64,000 bases of DNA from Silene latifolia (GCF_048544455.1 NC_133538.1:44965969-45029968); one strand, 5' to 3'; positions 44,429 to 57,238 are shown, counted from the stretch's first letter. Numbers and translations are program-made. The notes: generated by a model not told the origin, from the letters alone.

Positions 44429-45057
44429 ATCTATATAGTTCAATAAATTTTATAAGTCCTCTAATTATAAGAGTGAATTAATACCTATAAGCATACAAAT
44501 ATTGTTTTTTCTACCAAATAAACTTGTTAAACAACATAAAATGTTTTCGGACTCTTTGATTGAAAAGGTACATCAAGCATCTTGTATCACATTAAAACAT
44601 GTCATAATGAACATCACAAACACCATTATACATCACAAAAATTAAAAATTCTACCCGATAAATGAAAAATTCGTTTCTAATAGAATTATGTTGCATTGCC
44701 ACTACTAATTACCACTTTTTATAAAACAAAAGAAGTCTAGATGCTATCAACTTTAATACAAAATCTAATCATCTTAATTTATTAAATAACTATTTTTCTT
44801 TTTTTTTTTAAATTTTCAATCATGGTGTTTTACATCATGCAAAAAACACAGCATATCAAAGAGGGAGGCGAGACAATTTAAATCCATATCGTTGATGCGT
44901 GCATAGGTTGCTATGTAGTTAAAGTTTTATAGTACACTTCGTAAGATTTATAGCAATTGTGATTGACTTAGTTAACTTAAAATTTTTATTCCATATAATT
45001 AATTGCTTTACGGATATAGTTGAAGCGAAATCTTTAGGAATATAATATAATATAATA
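44429..45057. other. AT-rich intergenic sequence
   Basis: No gene or repeat recognised. Confidence 0.5.
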
Positions 45058-46773
45058 CTCCCTCTGATGCGTGTCTTTTATATGATGTTTTACATCCTAT
45101 TTTCCACGCATTTCAGAGCTCATTTGTGTAGTTTAAGCTACCATTTCCCCTATTCCCGTCTATTTTCGTGTTTTTGTACATTATTGCAGAAATGTGAAGA
45201 ATTCAACGGAAATTGAGCTAAATCCGTCCCCGAGTGTCTTGCATTGCATTTGACGTGAAGCATTCGCTTAAGGAACGAGCTTGGTGCGCATTCCAAGGCC
45301 CAAAAGACAAATACACGAGAAATTGGAAGTCAAGTGTCATTTACTTGATCGATCGACCATCGCCTTGATCGATCGATCGACCAACTTGCGGGTTCCGAAG
45401 CTATCAGACATCATCGCTACTCAGTCGATCGACCGCCACTCTTAGTCGATCGACCAAGCCGCTAAGCTAGACGAGAATTAAAAGATCGAGGAAACTCAAG
45501 CCCATTGTGTTTAGGTTTTGATAATAAGTGTTACGTATATTTTCCTATATAACGTACCCTAGTTGACATATTCAGAAATTTATTCAGTTTTTACTAGTTC
45601 TTTAGTTGGTCTCAAACATTCAACAGTTAGGGTTTTTAATACTATTTCGTACAATTACTCTCGCATTCGGTTTCCGGATCTCTTCTTTGCAATTCCAATC
45701 GGTATTCTTCCTCGCTAATAATTCATTTGCTTTATTATCGTTTTGTAGGATAGAATTGCTAGTTAGTTTCCCAAAACCGATTCATCGTTTATGTTAATTG
45801 TTTGTTCTATTATTTCAAGCATGAATTCTTCTGTCTATTTTATTGGTTTTATTGTTATTATCACCCTTAGTATGAGTAGCTAAATAGTTTGTGCTAGGAT
45901 GTAGGGGAATTATAGTGTAGGCGGCAATAGAATGAATACGGCTGAATCGCGTGTCGGTCGATCGATCGCCATACCAGTCGATCGATCGACCACGTGAGGT
46001 TTACCCTCGTTTTAATTGATTTAAATGTTGTGTTTGACGAATCGAATGCATGCGACTAGTTGAATACTTAATATTTGACTGACCCATTAGATCGAAAGAT
46101 AGGGACAGAGTTGTTAGATCACCAATTAAAATGACTAAACTATCTTTGAGATCGAAAGATAGGTAAAGTTTAGACCGTTAGTCACTTTTCAGGACGAAAG
46201 TTAGTATTAGTGATATTAGGGACTTATAGCGAGATCGAAAGATGTTATTTGTTAAGAGTGGACCGAGAGGACCTCTTTATTTCCCGCCTCATGTGTTTGA
46301 TTTAGACTGTTTAGTATCTTTGCCCAAACTATAACGAACTGACCATCCTAGTACCCCTTCTCTATCTGTTTTATCTGTTTATTTAGTTTATTATCTTTTA
46401 TTGCTATTAGTATAGACCAAATCAAATCAACCCCCACTTTCGTTACCTTAGACTAAATTAGACAATTACATTCGCCTCCTTGTGGTTCGACCCTGTTAGG
46501 TTAGTTTTAATAGGAGATTATAAATTTTATTTTTGGTACTCACAACGACGGGTATCACCCTCCTATTCACAATAAACCTCACATTTCATTTTGGCACAAA
46601 TATTAAGGAAACACACTACCCCACCATATAATTAAATTTGGACCACACAAATACACTACCCCACCATACAATTAAATTTGGACCACACAAACACTTACCA
46701 AAAAAGGAAATAGGGAAGTTATTGTGAATAGACGGATAAGAAAATAGGGAAGTTTATTGTGAATAGGAAGGAG
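45058..46773. mobile_element. Stowaway MITE A, split by a solo LTR
   Basis: The left 7 bases CTCCCTC (45058-45064) and the right part (46563-46773) are one MITE of about 213 bp. Its left end, rejoined, starts CTCCCTCCTATTCACAATAA; the complement of the right end starts CTCCTTCCTATTCACAATAA. TA flanks at 45056-45057 and 46774-46775 are the Stowaway duplication. A 42-bp internal segment (CACTACCCCACCATAYAATT...) is tandemly doubled. Confidence 0.85.
45065..46557 (+). mobile_element. Solo LTR, Ty3 Athila/Tat-like, 1493 bp
   Basis: Starts TGATGCGTGTCTTTTATATG and ends CACAACGACGGGTATCA. Flanked by the 5-bp duplication CCCTC (45060-45064 and 46558-46562), with no internal element sequence on either side, so it is a solo LTR left by recombination between two LTRs. 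It holds clusters of the palindrome GTCGATCGAC/GATCGATCGACC near 45350-45455 and 45955-45995. Lineage is inferred from the GTGGTTCGACCC ending. Confidence 0.85.
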
Positions 46774-46785
46774 TATAATATAATA

Positions 46786-47121
46786 CTCCCTCCTATCCAC
46801 TCTTTTCTTCCCTATTTCCTAAAACGGATTATTCAGGTTTTCTTCCCCTTTCCTTTTTGAGAAAGTTTTTATTAATATTATACTCTTACCTCTCTCCACT
46901 CATCAAACCCTACCATATCCTTTACTAATATTTAATTCTAATTATTCCTACCTCTCTCCAATAACCAAACCCCACTCATCTCCTTTATTAATATTTAATC
47001 CTAATTATTCATACCTCTCTCCAATTACCAAACCTCACTCATATTTTTATCAATATTATACTCTCCACTCTTAATCTCCGTGCCCACTTCAAAGAGGAAC
47101 AAAAGAGTGGATAGGAGGGAG
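46786..47121. mobile_element. Stowaway MITE B, 336 bp
   Basis: Starts CTCCCTCCTATCCACTCTTT and ends AAAGAGTGGATAGGAGGGAG, perfect 20-bp terminal inverted repeats, flanked by TA (46784-46785, 47122-47123). It lies 12 bases from MITE A. Confidence 0.92.
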
Positions 47122-48636
47122 TATAATATAATGACAATGTGAAATATGCTAAAAAAAATAATGATCAATTAACTTTTAATAAATGCGTTCGTTGAACACA
47201 TGTATACATTTGTATTAGTCATTACTCCAATTATGTAAAAATCGTACACATTCCGCAATACTATTACCTTTGTTTTACTAAATGAAGATGTATGTGTGAA
47301 GAAAAAAAGATCGAGAAAATATGAGAAACAAGCGAAAGAAAAACTGATATTTAGAGAATTGCCTCATGGTACACCTTGTAATCTATAAGAAAACGTCCAA
47401 TGTCAATTAGTATGTTCTCACAACTCCATAAATATAAGACGGAGTGTATACCAACTTGGTCTGGTATTAGCCTGGTAGTACTTTCTTGATATCAAGCAAT
47501 GAATTATTAACAATAATAAAACTACATATAATGATAAATATAAAAAATCCAGTTGCACATATGTAATAGATGAAAAATCAAGCATATAGTACTATAGATA
47601 GATTAATAACGATTCAATACAGGAAAATAAAGCATAGTCCGTAATCCCGTATAATGGTTAATATTCGATCTAGAAAGAATAGCAAGGATGGACTTCGTAG
47701 TCCGTATGTCATACTCATGAGGGAAGTCTTTGTATGTGTTTTGGATCTTTCATTAATTTATATATTGGTTATATTAGTTGGTAATCATAGTCCTAGTTAT
47801 TAGTAAATATATGTAGTATAAGTATTTTATACTTAAAAAAACAACGTAGTGCGAGAGTTTATTATTGTTTATGTAGAGATAAGATGATATCCACTTAAAT
47901 GTGCATGTTATATTGGACTCTCTAATGTTTTACTTGTTTGTAAATATTAAATTCTTTATGAATTTAATAAAATAATCGAAGATTTGTCATTGTAAACTAT
48001 TATTTTAATGTATATTTATTTATACACAATTTATATATCTTTTTATTTATATACATAATTAATTCAAAAAAAGCAATAACCAATGAAATCGCTTCAAAAG
48101 TTCATTTTTTAAGTATATATATTGATTGATTGATTGATTATAGTAGTGAAACGTTATATAACATCAAATAGAAATTCAGTAATGACAATTAGTGCCAAAT
48201 GTACTTATATTTAATATATATATTCTGGAAAAAATCCAATACCAAACATTATTTTAGTAAAAAAAAATCGGTGCCTACTCTTGAGTAAAATCCTGCGCCC
48301 GCCACTATATTCAAGTGGGTAATATTTGACGTTATAAGCTTGTGACGGATATATCCGTCATAAATACAAATTTGTGAATAAAATAATAATCATGTTCGAA
48401 ACTTATAAGGAAATTCGTTTTTATGTGTGTATACATACGTTGATCACTCGCGCCCTGTGTATGTATATGTGCACAGTGCATATGTTATAGCATTCCGTTT
48501 GGCTTGTAGCTAAGTTGTCAATAATAGATGTATTAATATAAGCAAATTTTATTTCAGACGGGTTTGTTAGACGGATACGTGCCGTCTTCAATGAGATTTT
48601 GTGTTGTTAGATTCGCACATGGGTCTGAGCCATCGT
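47122..48636. other. AT-rich intergenic sequence with repeat fragments
   Basis: No gene. About 80 bases near 48135-48215 (TATAGTAGTGAAACGTTATA...) repeat the sequence at ~42065-42145, so both derive from one dispersed repeat. Near 48285, TCGGTGCCTACTCTTGAG and GCGCCCGCCAC resemble the repeat end seen near 40765, inverted. Confidence 0.45.
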
Positions 48637-49029
48637 ATTAAATATCGTCGATATTTTTACTAATTATCGTCGACAATTAACACTTCTTTCCAATATTGCC
48701 CCCCATTAACTCCCCCCTTGTCTCTCTCTAATCTTTCTAAAACAAAAGAAGACGGTTTTTCGGAAAAAATCGTAATTTAATTTACGAACTTTTCGATTAA
48801 AACGGTTTTAAACATATCGACTAATGACGGTAACAACGATCAAGTTAGTAACGATGTTCAAGAGATATGTTTACGTTTCAAGTTTATGATTTGACGAACG
48901 CATTAGAGTAGAACGCATTAGCGATTATCGATTCGCCACAAATTAATCTAAGTCGGAAAATGATATTTTTTTCCAAAAAAAAAAAATTCCCGAACCTTCT
49001 TTTCTTTTGATTAGATCACTATTAGAAAT

Positions 49030-50482
49030 GTCTAATAATAGGTATATGAACCTAACAGTTCTGTCCTCACGAATAATGGTATGGTGTGATAGTTATAAAG
49101 TCGTTATCTGAGTGTTCCGCGTCATATATTGTGTACGGTAATCTAATAGGTGATATTCAAAAGTGGTAATTTAGGTAATCTGGAATGGCTAGTTATACTT
49201 GTATGTGTATTTATGATACATGTAAGTGATAGTGTGAGGTTCCGACCTCATGAGTAATAGTATGGATGATATTCATAAAGTAATTATCTGTTATTCCGTG
49301 TAATATGTTGCGTTGTGATCTAGTAAAGCGGTTTTAAGGAAGTTTTCTTGTCAAGAAAGTTATACTGAGTCAGTGTTTATGGGATTGTATAAGTTGCGAT
49401 GGCTATCGATGTGGTTGTTGTGCCTCGGGTAGCGATCCAGGCACGGTACTTCGTGTTGTGATCCGGGTATTTTCGCGTTGCGGTGCGGCTGTTGGTGGCG
49501 GTGTTGCGATACCGTCATCGGTTGTGGTGGATATGTGACGAGCTTTCGAAGGTGTATACCAGTTATATAGATTGTTGTTTTGTTTACTGTTATTTCCTGT
49601 GAGTTTTGGTTTGGACATATAAACTGTTGTTTTGTTTATTGATGTTTCCTACCAGTTTCGACTTGGGAGTGAAGGTAGAGTATGATATGGAAGAGAATTG
49701 CGTATGTGTCCGTTGTTGTCATGGTATAGTGATATTTTGTAAAATGGGACACAGTTGTGAGAGATTGTTGGAGTACTTTTGTTCTTGTTTTAGAGGAGGC
49801 ATTGGTTAACATAGTAATGGAAAGTGATTTTTGGAACATGTGTTGTACTGAACTGGAAACTACAGGTGGTTTATAACTTTTATCGCGACAGCATGTACGG
49901 AGTGTTGGGACTTAGTATCATGGGTGAGTTTGCGGTAATAAAATAAAAGAACTTGAGGATCTAGTGTGAGTGTGTGTAACATTGTGGATCATGGGTTATG
50001 ATTTTGGAGATAAGTTTATGTATAAAGAAGTATGTCGTTTTGTGGTAATGCTGAAGAGTTGGAGTAGTGGTTATGCTGAGAATTTTGTGGTATAGGTTAG
50101 ATGGAGTGCATAATAATTGGAGGCACGAGAGCTGTTAGAGAAGAGAGCCCTGGATATAGGAATGGTTGTAGGTGTAGAAGTTATAGGCGGTTAGCGTTGA
50201 CATGCGGTGGTGATAAGGATAATGAGAAGAAATACCTAAGGATCTAGTATTAGTGGGTTACGAGGAAGTAACATTTTTCTTAAAAGGAGTAGGATACGAC
50301 AAAGAGAGTGTGATGGTTGTACATGTTGCAGTGTATTTGGAAGTTTGAGTCTTGGAGTAGAGTAAAGGATGGATTTGTGTTGTGGTCGATATTATTAAAG
50401 ATCATGGCAATGCTTGTATTAGTATGATGTTTATGAGTATGAGTAAACTTTGAGGGCGAAATTCATTTTAAGGGTGGTAGAA
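49030..50482 (+). other. Degenerate Ty3 non-coding 3' region
   Basis: A ~190-bp phrase (GTTCTGTCCTCACGAATAAT... and GTTCCGACCTCATGAGTAAT...) is tandemly repeated near 49058 and 49240. The rest is GT-rich with no domain. The end, GAAATTCATTTTAAGGGTGG TAGAA, is like the polypurine tract of chromovirus-type Ty3 elements, implying a decayed 3' spacer. Confidence 0.45.
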
Positions 50483-50747
50483 TGTAACATTCCGTTTTGG
50501 TGGTTGATCTCGCTTGGTGAATTGTTTTGAGATTGGTTTTGCTAGTGGGCAATATGTTAGTGAGACGGAGTTAGCGGCATTTGTGGTTGGTATTCGGTAG
50601 TATTATGGAGTTAGTGAATAGTTGATACGATATCGTGAGCCGCGTTGTGGAGGTAGGCATAGTTGGTAGAGTTAGTGTTAGGTGTACATGTTTTATAGGT
50701 ATGGGTTTGAACTTCGGGGACAAAGTTCATTTTTAAGGAGGGAGGAC
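50483..50747 (+). repeat. Fragment of a Ty3 LTR (first)
   Basis: Begins TGTAACATTCCGTTTTGG directly after a purine-rich AGGGTGGTAGAA. It runs into a second polypurine tract (AAGGAGGGAGGAC) ending at 50747, so it is truncated or recombined. Confidence 0.45.
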
Positions 50748-51235
50748 TGTAATACTACGGTTTTATGAGCTGTTGGGTACTCTATCGAGTAAGGCTTACT
50801 CTGTCGAGTAAGTCAGTTTTGCGTTCTGGACTGTATTCTGCCTGATGGGTACCTCAGTTACTCGATTGAGTACGTTGGTTCTTACGGGTTTTTGCCCGGG
50901 TTTTGATAGTAACGCGAGAATGATATATAAAGTACTTTCATCAGTTTCTTTTACCTTTATTTTATTCTAAACATTTTACAAAGAGAAAACAAAAACTACG
51001 TTGCATTCTTCTCTCACATTGCTATCAAATCCAAGGGCTTGAGTCGTCGGATTGTAGAGTTCTTTACACCTTTGAGACCGTCGTATTGTGGGTAAGAACC
51101 TAGTACATTTTTTATGTTGATTCGTTAGCTTTGATTTAAACCCTAATTGGGTGATTTGGGGATTTTGGGAGTATTATTGATATTAGATTATGATTGTATG
51201 ATTATATGTTGATAGGAGGTGATTTCGTAGAGGAG
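50748..51235 (+). repeat. Truncated Ty3 LTR related to the 18183-26573 chromovirus
   Basis: Preceded by GACAAAGTTCATTTTTAAGG AGGGAGGAC, then TGTAATACTACGGTTTTATG, close to TGTAACACTACGGATTTTCC of the chromovirus LTR. It has TACTCTATCGAGTA, TACTCTGTCGAGTA and TACTCGATTGAGTA palindromes, and a shared GATTTCGTAGAGGAGC near its end. It breaks off at about 51235. Confidence 0.75.
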
Positions 51236-53079
51236 CACTATTGTAAAAACAAATTAATTCATCATAAATTAGGTTTCAAACCGTGATAAAAGCTCCTCAT
51301 CCAGTATCTACTGACCTTCCCAAAAGAACTTGGCAAATAATATAGAAATCTAGAGAATTTGCTTGAACGACCTATATAAAAATTGTATCAGAATGTCAAA
51401 TTACCTTCTTTTGCGGGCTCAGTATGAGCTTCATGTTTACACACTGTCCATCCCCCTTTTTCACAGGTTCACCTAATGAACCACCCACCACAACTGAAAC
51501 AAAATAGGGAGAAACGACATTCTAACATCAAATAGATGCACGTGTTGTATAATAAGCTAAAAAATCTTAATAGAATGAGTAAATTAAAACAACCTAACAG
51601 CTATCGGAAAGGAAGCATATTTTGGGGAAGAAATTTTTTTTTTATTCATGTGATTCTGAGAACTAAGACGACAACATAGTTGTTAGCCAGTTTGCCACAA
51701 GCTTGAAATCGAACAAGAGAAATTGACAAAAACATAAGGAGGGATATACAACCATTCATTTTCCAAGTTTTGTACTGGAATATTGAAGGATGTGTTAAAG
51801 ACACACAATCATTCAACCACCTAACTACTTTTGGCATTAGCCCACTCAGCTGCACATACATAAGCTTTTATAACCAGAAGCACTCAACATATTATAGAAC
51901 GCAAATTCTCATAGACGTCTCAATCAAACCCTTGAATTACTAAGCTCGAATAAACCACCATAGTTATTAAAATCAACTCTTGACTTTATTGCATCTCTAA
52001 AACACCATGACCGTAGCAACTCAACCAGGCTCTTAAACCTTAATGTTGTGTTACCATCACTTGCGACATCGTCTACACAATAACATAACATTTTGGCGTA
52101 CCTCAAAGATATTCACCTACTTTCTATAATAACTAACTTAACAAACCATGAAGAATTAGAAAGCCATATCCCCTTAATATTGTAATAAGGCCTATAAAGT
52201 TTATCTATATCTAAAATAAGAATTGATCATCCTTAAGACTGTAATCTTACAACACAATCTAATCTATACCTAAGATGCTCATACTGTTTATCCCTAAAAA
52301 AGACGCATAATCACAAATCCAAGCTCATTAACACATAAAAGCTCACAATCTCCCAAAAAATACGGTCAGGCGACTTCAAACCAACTCGAGGCGCCTTTTT
52401 TGAGTGATGTAATCGGAGTAAAGGCAAAGGAAAGTCCATGCCACAACCAATTTAGTACATTACATTGCTTTATAAACCAATCTGCAAAATAGCTTATTGA
52501 CCTGTTTTAAATAGACTGCAATAAGCTTTAATACCTTGATTTGGGAAATACTCTCCTATTTCCATTCTTTTAAACGCAGCTACTTCTAAAATATCTCTAT
52601 TCATTTGCCAGAGACATTGGTGCGAGTTCAAGACACCCTAATAAAATGTTTCTTAAAACAGAAGATTATCATCACATTCCCACTAAATCCTATTAGTTAA
52701 CGACTAACTAATTCTGCAATGGTACATATTCGAATGTGAAAAGCCATAATGCAAATTACCTAAATTATATAACACTCATATTGTAAAAATCGAGTTCGAG
52801 CCCGAACACGAGCTCTTAAAATCAAGGCTCTGGATCGCTCATGTAATATTTTACGAGCCCGAACCCGAGTCCGAGCTTTGTTTGCGTACCATTTTTTCGA
52901 GAATTATTTTAATTATAACGTAATTTTTGATTTAAAAATTCAAATTCAAACGAGAATATTATCTTTTTGTTAGCTTATAATAACAATTATTATGAAATTT
53001 TATCTTATAAACTAAAAATTCTTCGTCCAGATCTAGGTCTAGACGAAAAATATTTTCGTCTGGGAGAAAAACTTTTTCG
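51236..53079 (-). other. Possible captured gene fragment inside the Mutator-like element
   Basis: On the minus strand, 51410-51500 reads like an exon: preceded by TTTGTTTCAG and followed by GTAATTTGAC, it encodes VVVGGSLGEPVKKGDGQCVN MKLILSPQKK. Further minus-strand frames at 51646-51861 and 51924-52106 show no known domain. I do not recognise the source gene. Gene pieces inside a transposase-less Mutator element would make it a Pack-MULE, but this is inference. Confidence 0.35.
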
Positions 53080-53440
53080 TCTGGACGAAAATGTTTTACG
53101 TCCGGGATTTTTTTTTTTTTGGAAATAAAATCATTTTCCGACTTAGATTAATTTTTGACGCGGTAATCGATAATCGCTAATCCGTTCTAACAATAACGAT
53201 TCTATTCTAAACCACCTAAATCTACTAACTAATTACAAAATTTTAAAATATTAAACTAGTTTAGATTACTTGTCGTCGATTCCTCGAATTTGATGGCGGA
53301 ATTGAAGCGGTGGTGACAAAAATGTAGTACTTGAAAAAAAGATGTTAATATATGGGAGGTTTAGAGTGGGGTAGATTAGGAAAGTCATTACAAATTGTCG
53401 ACGACATTTATTAATTTGTCGACGACATTTAGCAGGTTGG

Positions 53441-53850
53441 TTTACTAGTCTAAGGAGGTTCCATCCCAAACCCAATTTTGTTTCAGCCGGGTTTGTTAGT
53501 TTTTTTTTCACATGGGTCATCCTACTGTCACTTTCCAAACGTTACGTGACCATTTAGAGTTCGACTATTGTAGCTCATCTTACCCTCAACGTAATGTTAA
53601 CTTTAAACTTCGTTTCTTTGGTTCTACTTGGTTCCTCCCTAGGCTTTACCACCCCTACAGTCACTCTTGGCCTTGGCTACTCAATTTGCAAAAGGTTTGA
53701 TTAAGTTTAATTAAAATTTACTCTCTGCACAAGTATCGTATTATTTTGCTAGGAATTTCTGGACCATTAAAATTAGATTGGGTTGATATGGCAATGTATT
53801 ACGGATTACTTGATTATTTGCTTAAAGATAGATCACTTTCGAGCCATAAT
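53441..53850. other. Flank of the Mutator-like element
   Basis: TTTCAGCCGGGTTTGTTAG and CACATGGGTC (53483-53519) repeat the phrases TTTCAGACGGGTTTGTTAG and CACATGGGTC lying just left of the element (48553-48628), so similar sequence borders both ends. No gene. Confidence 0.5.
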
Positions 53851-55258
53851 TAGCAGGTTAGTATCCCGCGCTTCGCGTGTTCTGTTTTAAAATTTAATTA
53901 CTACTCCATAATTGAACAAAAATAACATAATTTATATATGAGCTTTAATATTTTTACTTATAAATAAAAATAGATTAGTTTTTCTCATTTTTTTTTTAGG
54001 TTTAACTTCAATATTTTAAAATAAAATACATCCAATTTAAATTAAAACTAATAAGTGATAATTAATTATGCATGATCAACGTTTTATAAATTATTTTATG
54101 TCTTATCAAATATCATATTAATTAAAATAAAATTTATTCAAAATGTAACAATCAACATTAAGCTCTCAAATTATATCATTTCACGATACATTATGTTCCA
54201 AATCAATTAATATTTGTTCAAAATGATGTGAATATAATTTTATGTAATTTTTAATTTTTTATGTATAACATGTGATATTTATGTATCAAACATATAGAGT
54301 TCAAACTCAACTTAGTCAAATGTTTTGATTGTGTCTTGCATGTGTTATGTGTCAAACATATCTATAAGAATTGCACCTTTTGTATTTTTAAATAACTATA
54401 TATAAATGATGTTTCAGAGTTTACCTGTAAATAAAATAGATTAAACTTTCTCAAATAATATTTTTTGAAGTTTAACTTCAAAGTATTTAAAAGATAACAT
54501 ATAAAATATTTAACTAAAAGTAATATTTAGCTAGTTATAATCAATACTTATACTTGACGTAGACATATTTTAATTGAAGATATTAAAGAAAAATATAACG
54601 TTTTTTCTACTTTTTCATGTCGTTTATAATACTATACGGAGTATTATTTAATAATCATTACTTTTGTTTTGATTATTCAAATGCACTCGCGATTACTGTG
54701 TACATACATACTCATACAAATACTCGTTATCACACTATTTAAACTTATCAAAATCTCATATATATTCAATTTCTCGCAATATAATTTTTTTCGTTCCCAC
54801 ATAAAAACTTATATGTTATCTTTAAGTTATGTTTTTAAGAAATAAAATGTCTTCCAAATATATTTTTCTTAGGATTTAATGGTCTAAATTTATAACTTTC
54901 TCAAAATGTCTTTTTACGTAAACATAAAATATTATGAGACATTCACTTTAATAATTTCTACAAATCAAAATATTTCAATAGATATAATGAAAATTGTACT
55001 CAATTTGAAACATTTTTCGTAATGAACGTAATTATTTACATTTTAGAATTTTTATCAAAATAATTTTTTAAAAAATTTATAATCAAATCACAGTAATTAT
55101 TTAATGTAATTTTATAAATAAAATTTATTAAACTATAATTAATATTTTGCTGAGATTTATACAGCATTTATTATGTTTATATTTAATGTTCAGCTGTAAT
55201 TAATACTTATATTTAATGCTGGGTTGACACGTGGCGCATCCACAGCGTTTCAACCCAG

Positions 55259-55295
<37 letters not shown>

Positions 55296-55300
55296 ATATA
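53851..55300. repeat. AT-rich block ending in a hairpin and (TA)n
   Basis: Starts near CCCGCGCTTCGCGTGTTC, a phrase typical of the edge of plant low-complexity repeats. It continues as ~1.3 kb of very AT-rich DNA, then CTGGGTTGACACGTGGCGCA ... TTTCAACCCAG (55221-55257), a 9-11 bp inverted repeat, and about 18 TA units. The superfamily is unclear. No gene. Confidence 0.45.
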
Positions 55301-55453
55301 AGATATAAGATATATCATCGATGTTTACAAGGGGTAGTCATAAATCCAAGCCACCTTTAATTTTTTCTAAAACGAAGTTCTCCGTCTTAATATTAAAACG
55401 GGTTAAATATCATTCTATATGGATATAAACGACAAATCTTTTTGAGAAGTCTA

Positions 55454-56785
55454 TTGATCGAATACGAAGAGGGGGGGGGGTGAATTGAGTATTAAAAACG
55501 ATGCCCACTTTTTCGAAATATATGATGTAAAATTAATTATTTGATTTATTTATTAAAATCAACTAATTAATTTACCAATAGTAAACGCAAAATCAAAATA
55601 ACAAAAATAAAGAAAGAGAGAAAGAGAGACACACAGGATTTTTGAAGTGGTTCAGTTTCACAAGTCGAAACCTACGTCCACTATTCTCGATTAACAATTT
55701 TTAGTACCTTTCTACGGATTACAAAAATTATCAACCCACTCGTATAATCAACACTATGATTATAACTCAGATTGAGTATCGTTAAATACTCTAGATTGCT
55801 CTTACGTTAATAAGAAAAACACAACGATAAATACTAATCTCACGTTATGCGAGTGAGTATAATATCTTTGTGCACTTAGTATCCTATAACGATTTACTTT
55901 GAGTGATTGACAAATATGATGCGCAACTTTTGTATAAGCAATTTGTAAAATAAGAATTAAAGCTCAAATAATTTTTGCTTAAATATTTTTCTCTTGAAAG
56001 TTGTAGATGTGTGTCGCTAATAATTGTTGAATGAAGAGAGGTATTTATAGTTTTTTAGATTAGGGTTTAGAAAATTCTGGAAGGTGTGAAACCCTAAATA
56101 ACTTGACGAACAAGTAGGAGGCTAGGGTTTGGAGATTTCGGCCGGCCCATCATTGGGCTCTCATGAGTCCAATTTGGCCTCCACTTGTTCACAACAAATC
56201 GAGATAGAATTTAGTTGAAACCCTAGGTTGCATGATGACATAAATATCGTGCTACAAACCGATAGTACATCCAACTTAAATTCTAATTAAATAATTCCAA
56301 TTATATAAATACTCTCTTATTCTTATAAAACATTAAAAATATATTTTCCAAAAATTAACGCATCATTTTTGTCTAGCAGTAAAGTTATGGCTATGAGGTC
56401 ATAACTTTACTAACCTTTAAATCAAACAAAGTGAAACCATTACCGGATGACGACCTATACTATCTAATCTTCAGAAGATCTTCAGTAAACGAATCGTCTC
56501 TTCACAAGTCTCTCATCTTGAGTCTTGTGGTTGTTATTTGATCTTGATCTTGAATATTACGATCAAATGTCTTTGAAGTTGTACCTCCTTGGTCCAAACT
56601 TCAAGCTTGCTTGTTTTTGAAGTTATACCTCCTTGGGCCAAACTTCAAGCTTGCGTCATTATAATTGTTCCTTTCTAAATTAAGACTTGAGCACACAATT
56701 ACACGCATATGTTTATAATATTAAGTCCACATACAAATCATTACTGTCATTATCAAAACAACTAATTAGGACTAAAGGTCCAACA
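55454..56785 (-). repeat. 3' LTR of a SIRE/Maximus-type Copia (minus strand)
   Basis: On the minus strand it starts TGTTGGACCTTTAGTCCTAA at 56785, directly after the polypurine tract. It contains GTAGGTTTCGACTTGTGAAA (the usual 'accTACGTCCAC' region). It ends near the G-run at 55471-55481, i.e. CACCCCCCCCCCTCTTCGTA, a typical ending for this lineage. The exact terminal CA is not certain. Confidence 0.7.
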
Positions 56786-57238
56786 AATTCCCCCTTTTTG
56801 ATGATGACAAGTCTCCTATGATTTGTGTCTAAGTCTAGTTCCCCCTCAACATAATACTTCCCAAATTATAGAACAGTTGAGCGCAGAAACTAATAATCTT
56901 TTCAAAGTTATAACTACAGAACGCCTTGAGAGAATTAACTTGAGACGGTCGCAAATCATAAAAACAATTCCCCCTATTGGCATCATTGAAAAGGTGAGAA
57001 CAAACATAAAACAACTAGAATAATATATTATGAGACAAAAATTAATTATGAAAAACATATTATATTAAACGCAATCTAGTTCTTAATTAGCATAATAATA
57101 TTATAAACCTGCAATCACACAAGGAATAAAATGCGAAATTGAAAAAGCTAATATCCATAAGAATGGACTTTTATTGTGAGCAAAGGAATTAAAAAGATAA
57201 GGCTAGGTTGGAAATTTGGATGGGTTAGGGCGAAGCGG
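56786..57238 (-). other. SIRE-type 3' untranslated region with polypurine tract
   Basis: On the minus strand CATCATCAAAAAGGGGGAAT borders the LTR (56786-56810). A similar phrase, CAATGATGCCAATAGGGGGA, lies further in, near 56970. No gene. Confidence 0.75.

Larger units (their letters stand above)
48637..53440. mobile_element. Mutator-like element with ~370-bp terminal inverted repeats
   Basis: Left (48637-49000) and right (53080-53440, complement) ends match along their length: TTAAATATCGTCGATATTTT against CTAAATGTCGTCGACAAATT, then both have TCGTCGACAATT. Near the inner edge come CATTAGCGATTATCGATT against GATTAGCGATTATCGATT, and AATTAATCTAAGTCGGAAAA in both. Long inverted repeats of this kind are typical of Mutator-like elements. 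I could not confirm a 9-bp target duplication and saw no transposase, so it is non-autonomous. Inside are Ty3 LTR fragments and exon-like sequence. Confidence 0.7.

Noticed and set aside
49403..49839. Small frames on both strands in the Mutator-like element
   Set aside because: No domain, in degenerate retroelement spacer.
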